From: Planctomycetota bacterium
GTDB taxonomy: Bacteria > Planctomycetota > Phycisphaerae > Phycisphaerales > UBA1924
Assembly (NCBI GenBank): GCA_039819165.1
Contig: JBCBSM010000001.1
Span: forward strand, 620,001-684,000
Direction: 5' to 3'
DNA length: 64,000 nucleotides
This document shows, piece by piece, positions 33,839 to 42,137 of the stretch. A model generated the notes under the pieces. It was not told the origin of the DNA and ran no database searches. It saw nothing but the letters and a program-made list of their open reading frames with translations. The position numbers and the translations under genes were made by a program. The first letter of the stretch is position 1. Each line of letters opens with the position of its first letter.

Positions 33839-35494
33839 TCAGGCGGTGTCGCCAGCATCGCGGCCGCGTCGGCCGCCCATCGAGGCGGCGAGTGTGGCAA
33901 CGGGAAGCAAGCCAACAGCGATAATGGCGAGCGCGCCCGTCGAGGCCTCGTCGAGCCGCTCGTCGGAGGCTAGCTGGTAGACGCGAACGGCGAGCGTGTC
34001 GAGCCCGAAGGGCCTCAGCATGAGCGTCATGGGCAGCTCCTTGGCGACATCGACGAAGACGAGCAGCGCCGCCGCCAGCAACGCCGGCCGCAGCAGCGGG
34101 AGCTGGACCCGCACGAGTGCTCGGATGCCGCCGGCGCCGAGGGTGCGGGCGGCCTCGTCGAGCCTCGGCGGGACTCTGTCCATCGCGCCGGCGAGCAGTC
34201 CGGAAGAGACCGAGACGAACCGCGCCTGGTAGCCCAGCAGCACCGCGGCGATGGTGCCGCCGAGAAGCAGCCCGGGGCGGGCAAGGCCGGCGGCGGATGC
34301 AGCGTCGTTGATCCCGTGATCGAACCGAGCGACGGCGGCCAGCACCCCCACCCCCAGCACCGTGCCCGGGACGGCGTACCCGAGCTGTGCGGTTCGGCAC
34401 GCAGCCCGCGTCACCGCGCCGGGCGACCATCGCCGCGCGGCGACCAGCACGAGCCCCAGCAGCACGGCGATGGCGGCGGCGGCGGCGGCGAGGCCGGCGG
34501 TCGCGCCGCCGTGGTCGAGCAACAGCTCGCGGGCCCGGGCGTCGCCACGCGTGGCCGCGAGGTAGGCCAGCCAGCCCACGGGTGCGATGAAGCCCCCCGC
34601 GATGGGCACGAGGCACGCCAGCACGGCGGCCGAGGCGCGCAGGGCGGGCAGACGCGTCGGCGTCGGGGGTCGCGTGCGAGCGCCGTCGGCGTGGAATCGC
34701 TTGCGTCCCCGCGTGATGAGGAGGACGAGCATGACCGCGAAGATGGCGGCGAGCAGCACGGACGCGAGCTGGCCGGCCGCGACCGGCGAGGCCAGCGTGG
34801 CCCAGGCGCGGTAGACGCCCGTCGCGAATGTATCCACGGCGCAGTAGTCCGCGGCGCCGAAATCGGCGACCGTCTCCATGACGACCAGCAGCGTGCCGGC
34901 CGCGATGGTCGGTGCCGAGACCGGAATCGCAACGCGGGCGAAGGTGGACAGCGGCGTGCGGCCAAGCGTGCGCGAGGCGTCCAGCAGCGAACTGGGCAGC
35001 GCGAGGAAGGCGGCGCGGGCGGCGACATAGACATATGGATAGAGCGAGAACGCCAGGATACACGTAGCACCGGGCAGCGTGCGCACGCGGGGCCACCAGG
35101 TCCGCACGCTGCCGGCATCGATCGCGATGGCCCGCAGCGGACCGGCGGGTTGCAGCAGGTCGGTCAGGGCGTAGGCCGCGATGTACCCCGGCACGGCGAG
35201 CGGCAGGAGCAGCAGCCAGGACAGCGTGCGGCGGCCCTGGAACTCGTGCATCGTGACCAGCCACGCCGGCGGCACGCCCAGGAGCACTGCGAGAGTGACC
35301 ACGCCGAGCACGAGCAGCGTGGTGTTGCCCGCGTAGAGTCCAAGACGCGTGGACGCGATGTGGGCAAAGGCTCCGTCGCCGTCCTGGAAGACCGTCGAGA
35401 GGACGACCCCGACCGGCACCAGCACGACGGCGGCCGCGGTCATCGCCGCGGCCGTCGCCAGCAAACGCGACCGCCGCCGCAGCGCCGGGGTCAT
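33839..35494 (-). CDS. Iron(III) ABC transporter permease (FbpB/SfuB-like, fused double permease)
   Basis: 551 residues with about twelve membrane helices and two permease halves, the usual plan for ferric-iron ABC permeases. Each half has an EAA-type loop: L-D-A-S-R-T-L-G-R-T-P-L-S-T-F in the first and L-D-E-A-A-R-T-L-G-A-G-G in the second, both followed by a V/R-x-x-L-P pattern. It is the third gene of the iron-uptake operon; its start overlaps the end of the imelysin gene by four bases (ATGA), so translation is coupled. No ATP-binding subunit gene is adjacent: the next feature downstream is tmRNA. Confidence 0.9.
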   Translation of the reverse strand: MTPALRRRSRLLATAAAMTAAAVVLVPVGVVLSTVFQDGDGAFAHIASTRLGLYAGNTTLLVLGVVTLAVLLGVPPAWLVTMHEFQGRRTLSWLLLLPLAVPGYIAAYALTDLLQPAGPLRAIAIDAGSVRTWWPRVRTLPGATCILAFSLYPYVYVAARAAFLALPSSLLDASRTLGRTPLSTFARVAIPVSAPTIAAGTLLVVMETVADFGAADYCAVDTFATGVYRAWATLASPVAAGQLASVLLAAIFAVMLVLLITRGRKRFHADGARTRPPTPTRLPALRASAAVLACLVPIAGGFIAPVGWLAYLAATRGDARARELLLDHGGATAGLAAAAAAIAVLLGLVLVAARRWSPGAVTRAACRTAQLGYAVPGTVLGVGVLAAVARFDHGINDAASAAGLARPGLLLGGTIAAVLLGYQARFVSVSSGLLAGAMDRVPPRLDEAARTLGAGGIRALVRVQLPLLRPALLAAALLVFVDVAKELPMTLMLRPFGLDTLAVRVYQLASDERLDEASTGALAIIAVGLLPVATLAASMGGRRGRDAGDTA

Positions 35495-36372
35495 CCGAGG
35501 ACGTCGACGCCCATGGCCTCGGCCGCACCGGCGATGGCGTCCCGCAGGCGGTTGCTCGCATCCGCGATGGTGCGGCGTTCGACGATGCCGATGCGGCTGT
35601 AGGGCGTGCCGGCGGCCGACCCGGCCGAGAAGTGCCGCTCGACGGTAGCCCGCGCGGCTCTGTAGGCGTCGGCCACGCGATCGACGTGCGTCTGGTGCTG
35701 CTCGGCGAGCAGCGGCGCGAACGGCTCGAATTGGCTGTACACGCCGATCCAGTTGTGCCGGAAGATCAGCAGCGACTGGTCGGACCAGGCCTCTTCCTCG
35801 CTGGAGATCTTCTTGGCCGCCACCTCATTGCTCACCGCGTACATGCCGGCGAACTGGCCGTCAACGCTGAAGCGATCGAGTTCCCCGAGTTCCTCCGATA
35901 GTCGCTCGACGCTGCGGACCAACCCGCGGGCGAAGGGCAGTGCGGCGTCGAGGTCCTCGTACGCAAAGATGAGGGCCTCCACCTTGTGGAAGCCGCGGAA
36001 CTCGGGATCCGTCTCGCCGCGTTCGAAGGAGTACGGCCGGGCATCGATGTCGCTATCGCTAACCTCGAAGCTGGCGGCGAGGACTTCGATCTCTTCATAG
36101 GGCGGTCGCGACTCGACGTAGGCGCGCTTGGCCCGGGAAAGATCACCCGAGGCAATTGCGTCGGCGAGCGCACGGACCAGGGGCTTCTGGTCCTCGCAGC
36201 GCCGCTGGAAGTACGCGAGGCCAGCGGTCACGGCCGCGCGCTGCTGCGACGTGCCCGCGGCCTGCCGACGCACGGCCGTCGCACCGAGCCTCGTCGTGCA
36301 CCCCAGCGCCGAGCCGGCGGCGAGTCCCATTCCGGCAGCCAGGCTCGCCTTGACAACGTCTCGTCGGAGCAT
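35491..36372 (-). CDS. Imelysin/EfeO-like iron-uptake lipoprotein
   Basis: 293 residues. The start M-L-R-R-D-V-V-K-A-S-L-A-A-G-M-G resembles a Tat-type signal and ends in a lipobox A-L-G-C. The body is all-helical and matches the EfeO/imelysin (peptidase M75) family: Q-K-P-L-V-x-A-L-A-D-A-I-A-S-G-D, A-K-R-A-Y-V-E-S-R-P-P-Y-E-E-I-E and the G-F-H-K-V-E-A motif, whose His and Glu are candidate metal ligands. In EfeUOB systems EfeO is the periplasmic iron-binding part. It lies between the ferric-binding protein and the permease, so a role as accessory iron binder is likely. Confidence 0.82.
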   Translation of the reverse strand: MLRRDVVKASLAAGMGLAAGSALGCTTRLGATAVRRQAAGTSQQRAAVTAGLAYFQRRCEDQKPLVRALADAIASGDLSRAKRAYVESRPPYEEIEVLAASFEVSDSDIDARPYSFERGETDPEFRGFHKVEALIFAYEDLDAALPFARGLVRSVERLSEELGELDRFSVDGQFAGMYAVSNEVAAKKISSEEEAWSDQSLLIFRHNWIGVYSQFEPFAPLLAEQHQTHVDRVADAYRAARATVERHFSAGSAAGTPYSRIGIVERRTIADASNRLRDAIAGAAEAMGVDVLG

Positions 36373-36451
36373 CGTTCGATTCCTCGTGCGGTGGCGTCGG
36401 GGTCCCAGATGCATGCGGCGTGGGATCGGGGGGCTTCTTCTCGCGTGCGGG

Positions 36452-37507
36452 CTAGCGCCAGCCTGCACGGTCCATCATCTCGACCGCCTCGCGGTTGCCC
36501 GAGGCCATGGCCGACACCGGGACGTCGTCGGCGCGGAACGTGCCGAAGCCGCGGAGCACGCTGGTGATGGGCACGCCCGGAACGACTGGATATTCGTTGT
36601 TGCCCTCGGCGAGCGCTCTCTGGGCGTCGTTGCTCAAGAGATACTCGATGAACTTGATCGCGTTCTCGCGGTTCGGCGCCGTCTTGACCACGCCCGCGCC
36701 GCTGATGTTCACGTGGGCGCCCGAGAGGCCTTTCGATCCATCGGACGCGGAGGCGGACGACTGGTCCGGGAAGATCACGCGAACGGACTCGGCCGCGTCC
36801 CGGTCGGCCCCGCCGCCGGTGAGCATCCTCGCGACGTAGTAGTGGTTGACCAGGGCAACGTCACCCTCGCCCGCGGCCACGGCGCGGACCTGATCGCGGT
36901 CGCCACCCTGCGGGTTGCGGGCGAAGTTGGTGACCAGACCCTCGCACCACGCCTCGGTGGCTTCGGCACCGGCCGCATCGGCCATCGCCGCCACGAGCGA
37001 CTGGTTGTACACGCTGCTCGAGCTTCGGACCAGCACGCGGTCCCGCCAACGAGGGTCGGCCAGGTCGGCGTAGCTCGTGATGGCACCCTCGGGTACGCGA
37101 TCCCGATGGACGACGATCAGCCGGACGCGACGCGTGAGCGCAAACCAGCGACCCTCGGGATCGCGGAGCGTGGCGGGCACGCGGGCCTCCAACTCGGCGG
37201 ACTCGGTCTCGGCGAGCACGCCGGCCTCGACCGCCTGCTGCAGCCGCGCCGCGTCCACGGTGATGAACACGTCGGCGGGGCTGAGGTCGCCCTCCCGCTG
37301 CAGCCGCGCGAGCAAGGCGTCGCTGCGGCCCTCGATGAGGTTGACCCGGATGCCGGTCTGGGCGGTGAATCGCTCGTACAGCGCGTCGTCGGTGTCGTAG
37401 TGCCGAGCGGAGTAGACGTTGACGACCTCGTCCTGGTCGGTGGCCAGGTCGGTCGTGGCCGAGAACGCGATGGCGAGCGACACGATGGCTGCGATGAGAT
37501 GGAGCAA
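36452..37507 (-). CDS. Ferric iron ABC transporter substrate-binding protein (FbpA/FutA-like)
   Basis: 351-residue periplasmic iron(III)-binding protein. After a signal peptide, V-V-N-V-Y-S-A-R-H-Y-D-T-D opens the mature domain as in FutA/FbpA. Further motifs are L-I-E-G-R-S-D-A-L-L-A-R-L-Q-R-E-G, A-D-V-F-I-T-V-D-A-A-R-L and V-N-H-Y-Y-V-A-R, the paired-tyrosine iron site. Translation starts at TTG 37507 behind GGGAGG; no in-frame ATG is better placed. First gene of a three-gene operon with the imelysin protein and permease. A Fur-like palindrome lies 22 bases before the start codon, indicating iron control. Confidence 0.92.
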   Translation of the reverse strand: MLHLIAAIVSLAIAFSATTDLATDQDEVVNVYSARHYDTDDALYERFTAQTGIRVNLIEGRSDALLARLQREGDLSPADVFITVDAARLQQAVEAGVLAETESAELEARVPATLRDPEGRWFALTRRVRLIVVHRDRVPEGAITSYADLADPRWRDRVLVRSSSSVYNQSLVAAMADAAGAEATEAWCEGLVTNFARNPQGGDRDQVRAVAAGEGDVALVNHYYVARMLTGGGADRDAAESVRVIFPDQSSASASDGSKGLSGAHVNISGAGVVKTAPNRENAIKFIEYLLSNDAQRALAEGNNEYPVVPGVPITSVLRGFGTFRADDVPVSAMASGNREAVEMMDRAGWR

Positions 37508-37528
37508 CTGGGCCTCCCGTCGTATTGT

Positions 37529-37548
37529 TGAGACTGAGTCTCAGACTC
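37529..37548 (-). promoter_or_regulatory. Fur-box-like overlapping palindromes before the iron-uptake operon
   Basis: TGAGACT-G-AGTCTCA (37529-37543) is a perfect 7-1-7 inverted repeat, and GAGTCT-C-AGACTC (37536-37548) is a second perfect repeat overlapping it. The 7-1-7 architecture with overlapping copies is that of Fur boxes (classical TGATAAT-N-ATTATCA), here GC-shifted. It is 22 bases upstream of the TTG start, inside the expected promoter. Binding by the Fur-family protein at 24.7 kb is inference. Confidence 0.7.
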
Positions 37549-37646
37549 GGGATGCTAGCCCGCTTGCCCCCCGGGGCAAACGCACGGGAGTGCCTCACCG
37601 GGCGTCGCGTTGGGCCCGTCCGCGTCTCTGCGCCCGAACGCGAGAA

Positions 37647-37672
37647 CGCCGGAGATCGCGGGATCTCCGGCG
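37647..37672 (-). terminator. Terminator-like hairpin downstream of the minus-strand secreted protein
   Basis: An 11-bp perfect stem CGCCGGAGATC/GATCTCCGGCG with a 4-base loop lies about 50 bases after the stop codon of the gene at 37721-38545. No long U-tract follows, so termination is inferred from stem strength and position. It also separates that gene from the iron-operon promoter. Confidence 0.5.
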
Positions 37673-37720
37673 TCGACTCGTCGCGTCCAAGATGGGTGCC
37701 CACGGGGCGGGCGTCCGCGG

Positions 37721-38545
37721 CTAGTCGAAGGGGTTGGGCCGCTGGGGCAGCACGCGCGGCCGGGTCCAGACCGCGAAGATCTTGAAGTCCGGATCGCTGG
37801 TGCCGTTGGTGACCCGCAGGTACCGGATGCTCTCGACGCCCAGCCGCGTGAGGTCGACCGTCGCGCCGCCCATGGTCTGGTTGGTCAGGTGCGTGGCCCA
37901 CGGCGTTCCGATGGTCACGATCGGCGTGGTCGGCAGCGTCTCGTCGCCATCGATCATCACCAAGGGGCCAAGCGCGTTGCCGTCCTCGTCGACCGCCTGG
38001 ATGTACGCGGTGCTGTTGCCCGCGTTGGTGCCGCGTTCGAAGTAGAGGATCTCCCCGAAGTTATCGAACTCCGGATCGTCGTCGTGGATCGTCTCGTTGA
38101 ACTCGATGATGAACGATGCATTGGCGCTCTTGAGGTGGACCAGGCTGTTGAGGTTGCGGTCGTTGAGCACTTCGGTCACGCGCTGGTTGAACAGCTCGCG
38201 ATCCTCATCGGTGATGTCGCTCGAGTCGCCGTCCTCGGCCTGGACCTTGAACCAGCCCGGATCGCCCGTCGTGCATTCGGTGCCCGTCGAGACGCTCCAG
38301 CCGAGGCCCCGGTAGGAGGACGCGCACTGGAAGTCGGTCACGGCCCGGGCCGTGACGAAGTCGGAGAACGTCTCACCGCCGGGGAACTCGACGGACTCGA
38401 GGATGGCGTCGCCCCACATGCCGGAACGTCCCTCGGTCGCGGGGCCGCTCATGTGGAAGATTGCTCCGCTCTGCGCCGAGGCGGTGGCTGCGACGCAGGT
38501 GGCGGCCGCGATGGCTCCGATGCGAGTCGATGCGCGTCCGATCAT
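37721..38545 (-). CDS. Secreted protein of unknown function
   Basis: 274 residues with a clear signal peptide (cut after A-T-A-S-A). The mature part is beta-rich and acidic with one Cys pair (F-Q-C-A-S-S, T-E-C-T-T-G). Segments such as S-A-N-A-S-F-I-I-E-F-N-E-T and I-R-Y-L-R-V-T-N-G-T-S-D-P-D-F-K-I-F-A-V resemble lectin-like/jellyroll secreted proteins of planctomycetes, but I cannot name a family. There is no dockerin-like tail. A good AAGGAG site precedes ATG at 38545. Its stop is followed by a hairpin. Confidence 0.78.
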   Translation of the reverse strand: MIGRASTRIGAIAAATCVAATASAQSGAIFHMSGPATEGRSGMWGDAILESVEFPGGETFSDFVTARAVTDFQCASSYRGLGWSVSTGTECTTGDPGWFKVQAEDGDSSDITDEDRELFNQRVTEVLNDRNLNSLVHLKSANASFIIEFNETIHDDDPEFDNFGEILYFERGTNAGNSTAYIQAVDEDGNALGPLVMIDGDETLPTTPIVTIGTPWATHLTNQTMGGATVDLTRLGVESIRYLRVTNGTSDPDFKIFAVWTRPRVLPQRPNPFD

Positions 38546-38952
38546 GTCGAGTCTCCTTGGACGAGTGCGAGTCCTGCAAGGGTCCTTTCCGCGTCGCCGC
38601 GTTGCCACTCGCGCGGTCGCCGTGAAGCGCTCCGTGGTTCGGGCTGGACCTCCCAGGGAAAACAGGTAGGGTTCCGCGGGTCCTCTGGATGCACCTGTCG
38701 TGGTTATGGGGTCGCTCCGTGCGGTGTGCGAACGAGAATCGCGGCTCGCATGGGCCGCCGCGTGACCCGGCCATTCGGCCCGAACGGCGCGCGGCCCTGT
38801 ACGGCGATGCGGAGCGATGTCGCGCCTCGGCGGAACTTGGGGCCGAACGTGCGGGCGCACGAGTGCCTTGCAGCAATCAGGCCCGCGGCGTGACCGGGCG
38901 GCGGGCGAACCGCACGCGATCGGCGCGACGGCGTCGGGGATTGGAGGCCGCG
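38546..38952. other. Intergenic region between divergent genes
   Basis: About 400 bases. I see no gene with coding character, only a widely spaced ACAGGT...ACCTGT pair near 38663 and 38691. The pseudogene to the right begins with TTG at 38953 behind GGAGG. Confidence 0.4.
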
Positions 38953-39840
38953 TTGGATCGAGCCGTTCGCGAGCATCTGATCGCTGCCGCGCTTGTCGGC
39001 GTCCTGGTCGCTTTCGGCCGGCGGGTGTGGCTCACGCCCAGGCCAACGCTGACCGGCCGCATCCCGCGAACCTCGAGACGCCGCAGGCGTGCGTCGAGCA
39101 CTTCTTCGAGGCCGCGAAGGCGGAGGACTGGGCCCGGGCTGCCGAATCGCTGAACCCGCGGCTGGCCCCGGATGCCGACCCGAGCACGCTGGCCGAGCAG
39201 CTTGCCTGCATGCTCAAGCAGGAGCTCTGGATCGACTGGAGCACGCTGCCCGATCGCGCGGAGGCGTCATCGACCACGGCGCCATGAGCCGCGACAACCC
39301 GCTGGCGGGCAAGGAATACACCAGCATTTGGCTGGGCGACATCGCGCTCGACGACCGGACGGTCCCGATACGCGTCGAGCGCGGCGACGTCGACGGACAC
39401 CAGGTCTGGCGGTTCGCCGCCCAGACCTGCGAGAAGATCCCGGCGCTCTTCGAGCAGCACGCCGAGCGGCGGCGGCGGGTGCGGCCGTGGGTGTTCCGGC
39501 TGGCCCGACTGATGGACAGCCGCTTTCGGGTGCCCGGCACGCATGTCCGCTTCGGTCTCGACCCGCTCATCGGCCTCATTCCCGGCGCGGGGCGATACGC
39601 TGACCGCCTTCATCGGGCTTGCCATGCTGGTCGAAGCGAGGCGGCTTGGGGCTCACCCTGGCATCTATGATGCAAGAATGCTCGGCAACCTCGGGCTCGA
39701 TTGGCTGCTCGGGCTCGTTCCGGGGGTCGATCTGGTTCTCGACACGGCGTTTCGGGCGCACACGCGGAACGCGGAGTTGCTTGCCTCGCTCGCAAATACG
39801 CCTCGATCGCGAACACCTCGATCGCGAACAAACTGGTTAG
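38953..39840 (+). pseudogene. Frameshifted gene: MscS-type N-terminal region joined to a DUF4112 domain
   Basis: Reading across three frames reconstructs one protein. TTG 38953 (GGAGG upstream) starts a signal peptide A-A-A-L-V-G-V-L-V-A-F-G; near 38990-39020 similarity moves -1 to A-H-A-Q-A-N and T-P-Q-A-C-V-E-H-F-F-E-A-A-K-A-E-D-W, the periplasmic N-terminal region of planctomycete MscS-like channels. Near 39262 a missing G moves it to V-I-D-H-G-A-M-S-R-D-N-P and I-P-A-L-F-E-Q-H. It then continues as DUF4112 (M-D-S-R-F-R-V-P-G-T-H-V-R-F-G-L-D-P-L-I-G-L-I-P-G), and near 39592 an extra G moves it to D-T-L-T-A-F-I-G-L-A-M-L-V-E-A. No MscS pore is present. Decay is likely; G-run sequencing errors are the alternative. 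A 15-bp tandem duplication (CTCGATCGCGAACAC) lies at the 3' end. Confidence 0.65.
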
Positions 39841-41624
39841 GAGGCCGTGGCGCCGGCACCGACACGCTGTTCGTCCAGCACGCGGTGTACGTCCTGGATG
39901 CACACGGAGCCCTCTCCCACTGCGCTCGCAACACGCTTGACGCTGCCCGCACGCACGTCGCCGGCCGCGAAGACGCCCGGCAGGCTGGTCTCGAGCGGAT
40001 GGGGCGACCGCTCGAGCGGCCATGGCATGCGTGCGTCGTCGCGCTGCACCTTGCTCCCGGTGCACACGAATCCGCTGCGGTCGATCTGCAGGATGCCCTC
40101 GAGCCAATCCGTGTTGGCGACGGCGCCGATCATGAGGAAGATGTGGCGGATGGGCCTGATCTCGGTCTGGTCGCCGACGGACCACTCGGCCTCGGCGAGC
40201 CAGTCCTCGCCGCGCAACGCGGTCAGGCGGGCGTTGGTGCGCAGGTCGATGCGGTCCGAGGCCTCGATCCGGCGGAGCAGGTAATCGCTCATGCTGGCCG
40301 CGGGGCTCGGCCCGCGGATGAGCATGTGGACCTTCTTGGAGAAGCGGCTCAGGAAGACCGCCGCCTGGCCGGCCGAGTTGCCCCCGCCGACCACGACGAT
40401 CTCTTCGCCGTCGCACAGGTCGGCCTCGACCGCCGTCGCGGCGAATTGGATGCCGCGGTTCTCGAAGCGTCGAGCATTCTCGAGGTCGAGCCGTCTCCAT
40501 GTCGCGCCGCATGCGACGACCACGCTGCGGCTGCGGACCGCTGGGCCGGTATCCAGGTGCAGCGCGTAGCCGCTCTCGCCGTGGCCGCAGCATTCCAGCC
40601 GCTCCACGCGGCGGGGCACGGTCAGCCGCGCGCCGAACTTCTGCGCCTGCACCTGGGCCCGGCCCGACAATTCCTGGCCGCTCAGTCCCGTCGGGAAGCC
40701 GAGGTAGTTCTCGATGCGGCTGCTGCTGCCGGCCTGGCCGCCCGGGGCTTCGGACTCGAGTATGAGGGTCGAGAGGCCCTCGCTGGCCGCATAGACCGCC
40801 GCCGCAAGCCCGGCCGGCCCGCCGCCGACCACCGTTACGTCGTAGACGGTGCCACCGTCGGGCGGCTCGGTAAAGCCGAGGCAGTCGGCGAGCGTCGCCC
40901 GATCAGGCTTGTGCAGCACCGTGCCGCCCGGGCAGACCGCGATGGGCAGCTCACCCGAATCCGCTGCCCGCTCGACGTCCGACGTGCCGAGGCCCTCGGG
41001 CAGGGATGATGCAAGGCCGTCCGAGCCACCGTCGAGGCGGATCGTGCGTACCGGGTGGGCGTTGCGGTGCAGGAATCGCTCGAGTTCGAGCATGCCCGTG
41101 GTGGTCGTGTCGCCGATGAGCGTGACCGCCCCCTGTGCGTTGTCGACCAATCCGAGCCGCCGCAGGATGAATGCGCGGATGACGATGTTGCCGATCTCCG
41201 GCTCTGCGGTCATCAGCCTGGCGAATTGCTTTCGGGGCACGCGGAGGACGCTGGGGCGGGTCGACCCGTCCGAGGCCGCCGACACGAGGCGGCCGCTTAC
41301 GAGGATCTTGCGATCGCTGAACAGATCGAGCTCGCCGGTGAAACCCCGTTCGTGGTGCACGTGCACGACACCATCCGAGTCGGGCTCGTCGCCACCCTGC
41401 GTGGACCCGTGAAAGATCTCGACCCTGCCGCTCAGCACGACGAAGAAGTCCACGGATCGCTCGCCCTGCTCGAAAAGCAGATCGCCGTCGTTGAGCGTTT
41501 CTTCGCTGCCGAAGGCCCGGATGCGATCGATGTGGTCATCGCTCAGCCGCGGGAACGCATGGCGGTCGTCCCGCGTGGCTTCGCGCGTGCCCCGGGTGGG
41601 CTCGGGATATTCGATTCGACCCAT
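39837..41624 (-). CDS. Cyclic-nucleotide-domain flavoprotein, thioredoxin-reductase-like, lacking the CxxC
   Basis: 595 residues in three parts. Residues 25-165 form a cyclic-nucleotide-binding domain (F-E-Q-G-E-R-S-V-D-F-F-V-V-L-S-G-R-V-E-I and G-F-T-G-E-L-D-L-F). Residues 165-260 form a thioredoxin-like linker without a redox Cys pair. Residues 265-580 form an FAD/NAD(P) oxidoreductase of thioredoxin-reductase type (V-V-G-G-G-P-A-G-L-A-A-A, A-P-G-G-Q-A-G-S-S-S-R-I-E-N-Y-L-G-F, V-V-V-G-G-G-N-S-A-G-Q-A-A). At the position where TrxB has C-A-T-C the protein has A-A-T-A-V-E-A, so it is probably not a dithiol reductase. Its stop overlaps the end of the frameshifted gene. Confidence 0.88.
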   Translation of the reverse strand: MGRIEYPEPTRGTREATRDDRHAFPRLSDDHIDRIRAFGSEETLNDGDLLFEQGERSVDFFVVLSGRVEIFHGSTQGGDEPDSDGVVHVHHERGFTGELDLFSDRKILVSGRLVSAASDGSTRPSVLRVPRKQFARLMTAEPEIGNIVIRAFILRRLGLVDNAQGAVTLIGDTTTTGMLELERFLHRNAHPVRTIRLDGGSDGLASSLPEGLGTSDVERAADSGELPIAVCPGGTVLHKPDRATLADCLGFTEPPDGGTVYDVTVVGGGPAGLAAAVYAASEGLSTLILESEAPGGQAGSSSRIENYLGFPTGLSGQELSGRAQVQAQKFGARLTVPRRVERLECCGHGESGYALHLDTGPAVRSRSVVVACGATWRRLDLENARRFENRGIQFAATAVEADLCDGEEIVVVGGGNSAGQAAVFLSRFSKKVHMLIRGPSPAASMSDYLLRRIEASDRIDLRTNARLTALRGEDWLAEAEWSVGDQTEIRPIRHIFLMIGAVANTDWLEGILQIDRSGFVCTGSKVQRDDARMPWPLERSPHPLETSLPGVFAAGDVRAGSVKRVASAVGEGSVCIQDVHRVLDEQRVGAGATAS

Positions 41625-42137
41625 TGTGTCGATGATATCCAGGGATCCACGACCCGGGTATCCGGCGGCACCTGCACGGGCAATCGCATCGGTTCTTTAG
41701 GACCCGTGATGTCGTGCACGCAGCGATCGAGTGGGAAGCGGCCCGGTTGGCGGACATCCTCGCTGGCGTGGCGGACCAACGATCCACCCATCCGTTCCGC
41801 AGGGTTCTGGGGCAACTCGCGGTCCCACGACCCACACCCTCTACGTAGACGCGCTCCCCACTCGCGCCCTGCAGATCCAACCCGATTCCGGTGATCGCCA
41901 AAGCAAATCGCCTGCCTAGCGACAGCCACCCAACCGAATGCTGCCACGGTTGCACAGTGGCCCAGGGGATGCTGCGTCGCATTGCATTGTGTGGAAACTT
42001 GAGTTCCAAGGCCATCCAAGCGGGCTAGTCTACGTCGCATTACCTTCGTTCCAGCACTCCAGGTTATCGCGTCATGGCGGACGCGCGCTGCACTGGACGG
42101 ATCCATTCGATCCCGGGCCACGCACGAGCCTTGGCGA
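41625..42137. other. Intergenic region between divergent genes
   Basis: About 510 bases between the flavoprotein start and the sigma-54 activator start. It is lower in coding character than its flanks, and frames on the minus strand look like GC noise. I see no RNA gene. Weak hexamers TTCCAA and TAGTCT, 16 bases apart (about 42004-42031), could serve the activator gene but are poor. Confidence 0.35.

Noticed and set aside
33494-33973. Open frames over the 3' part of tmRNA
   Set aside because: The region is explained by tmRNA; protein frames across its T-arm are a common annotation artefact.
38953-39287. An independent small periplasmic gene ending at 39287
   Set aside because: Similarity continues in another frame straight past the stop into D-H-G-A-M-S and DUF4112, so a broken larger gene explains it better.
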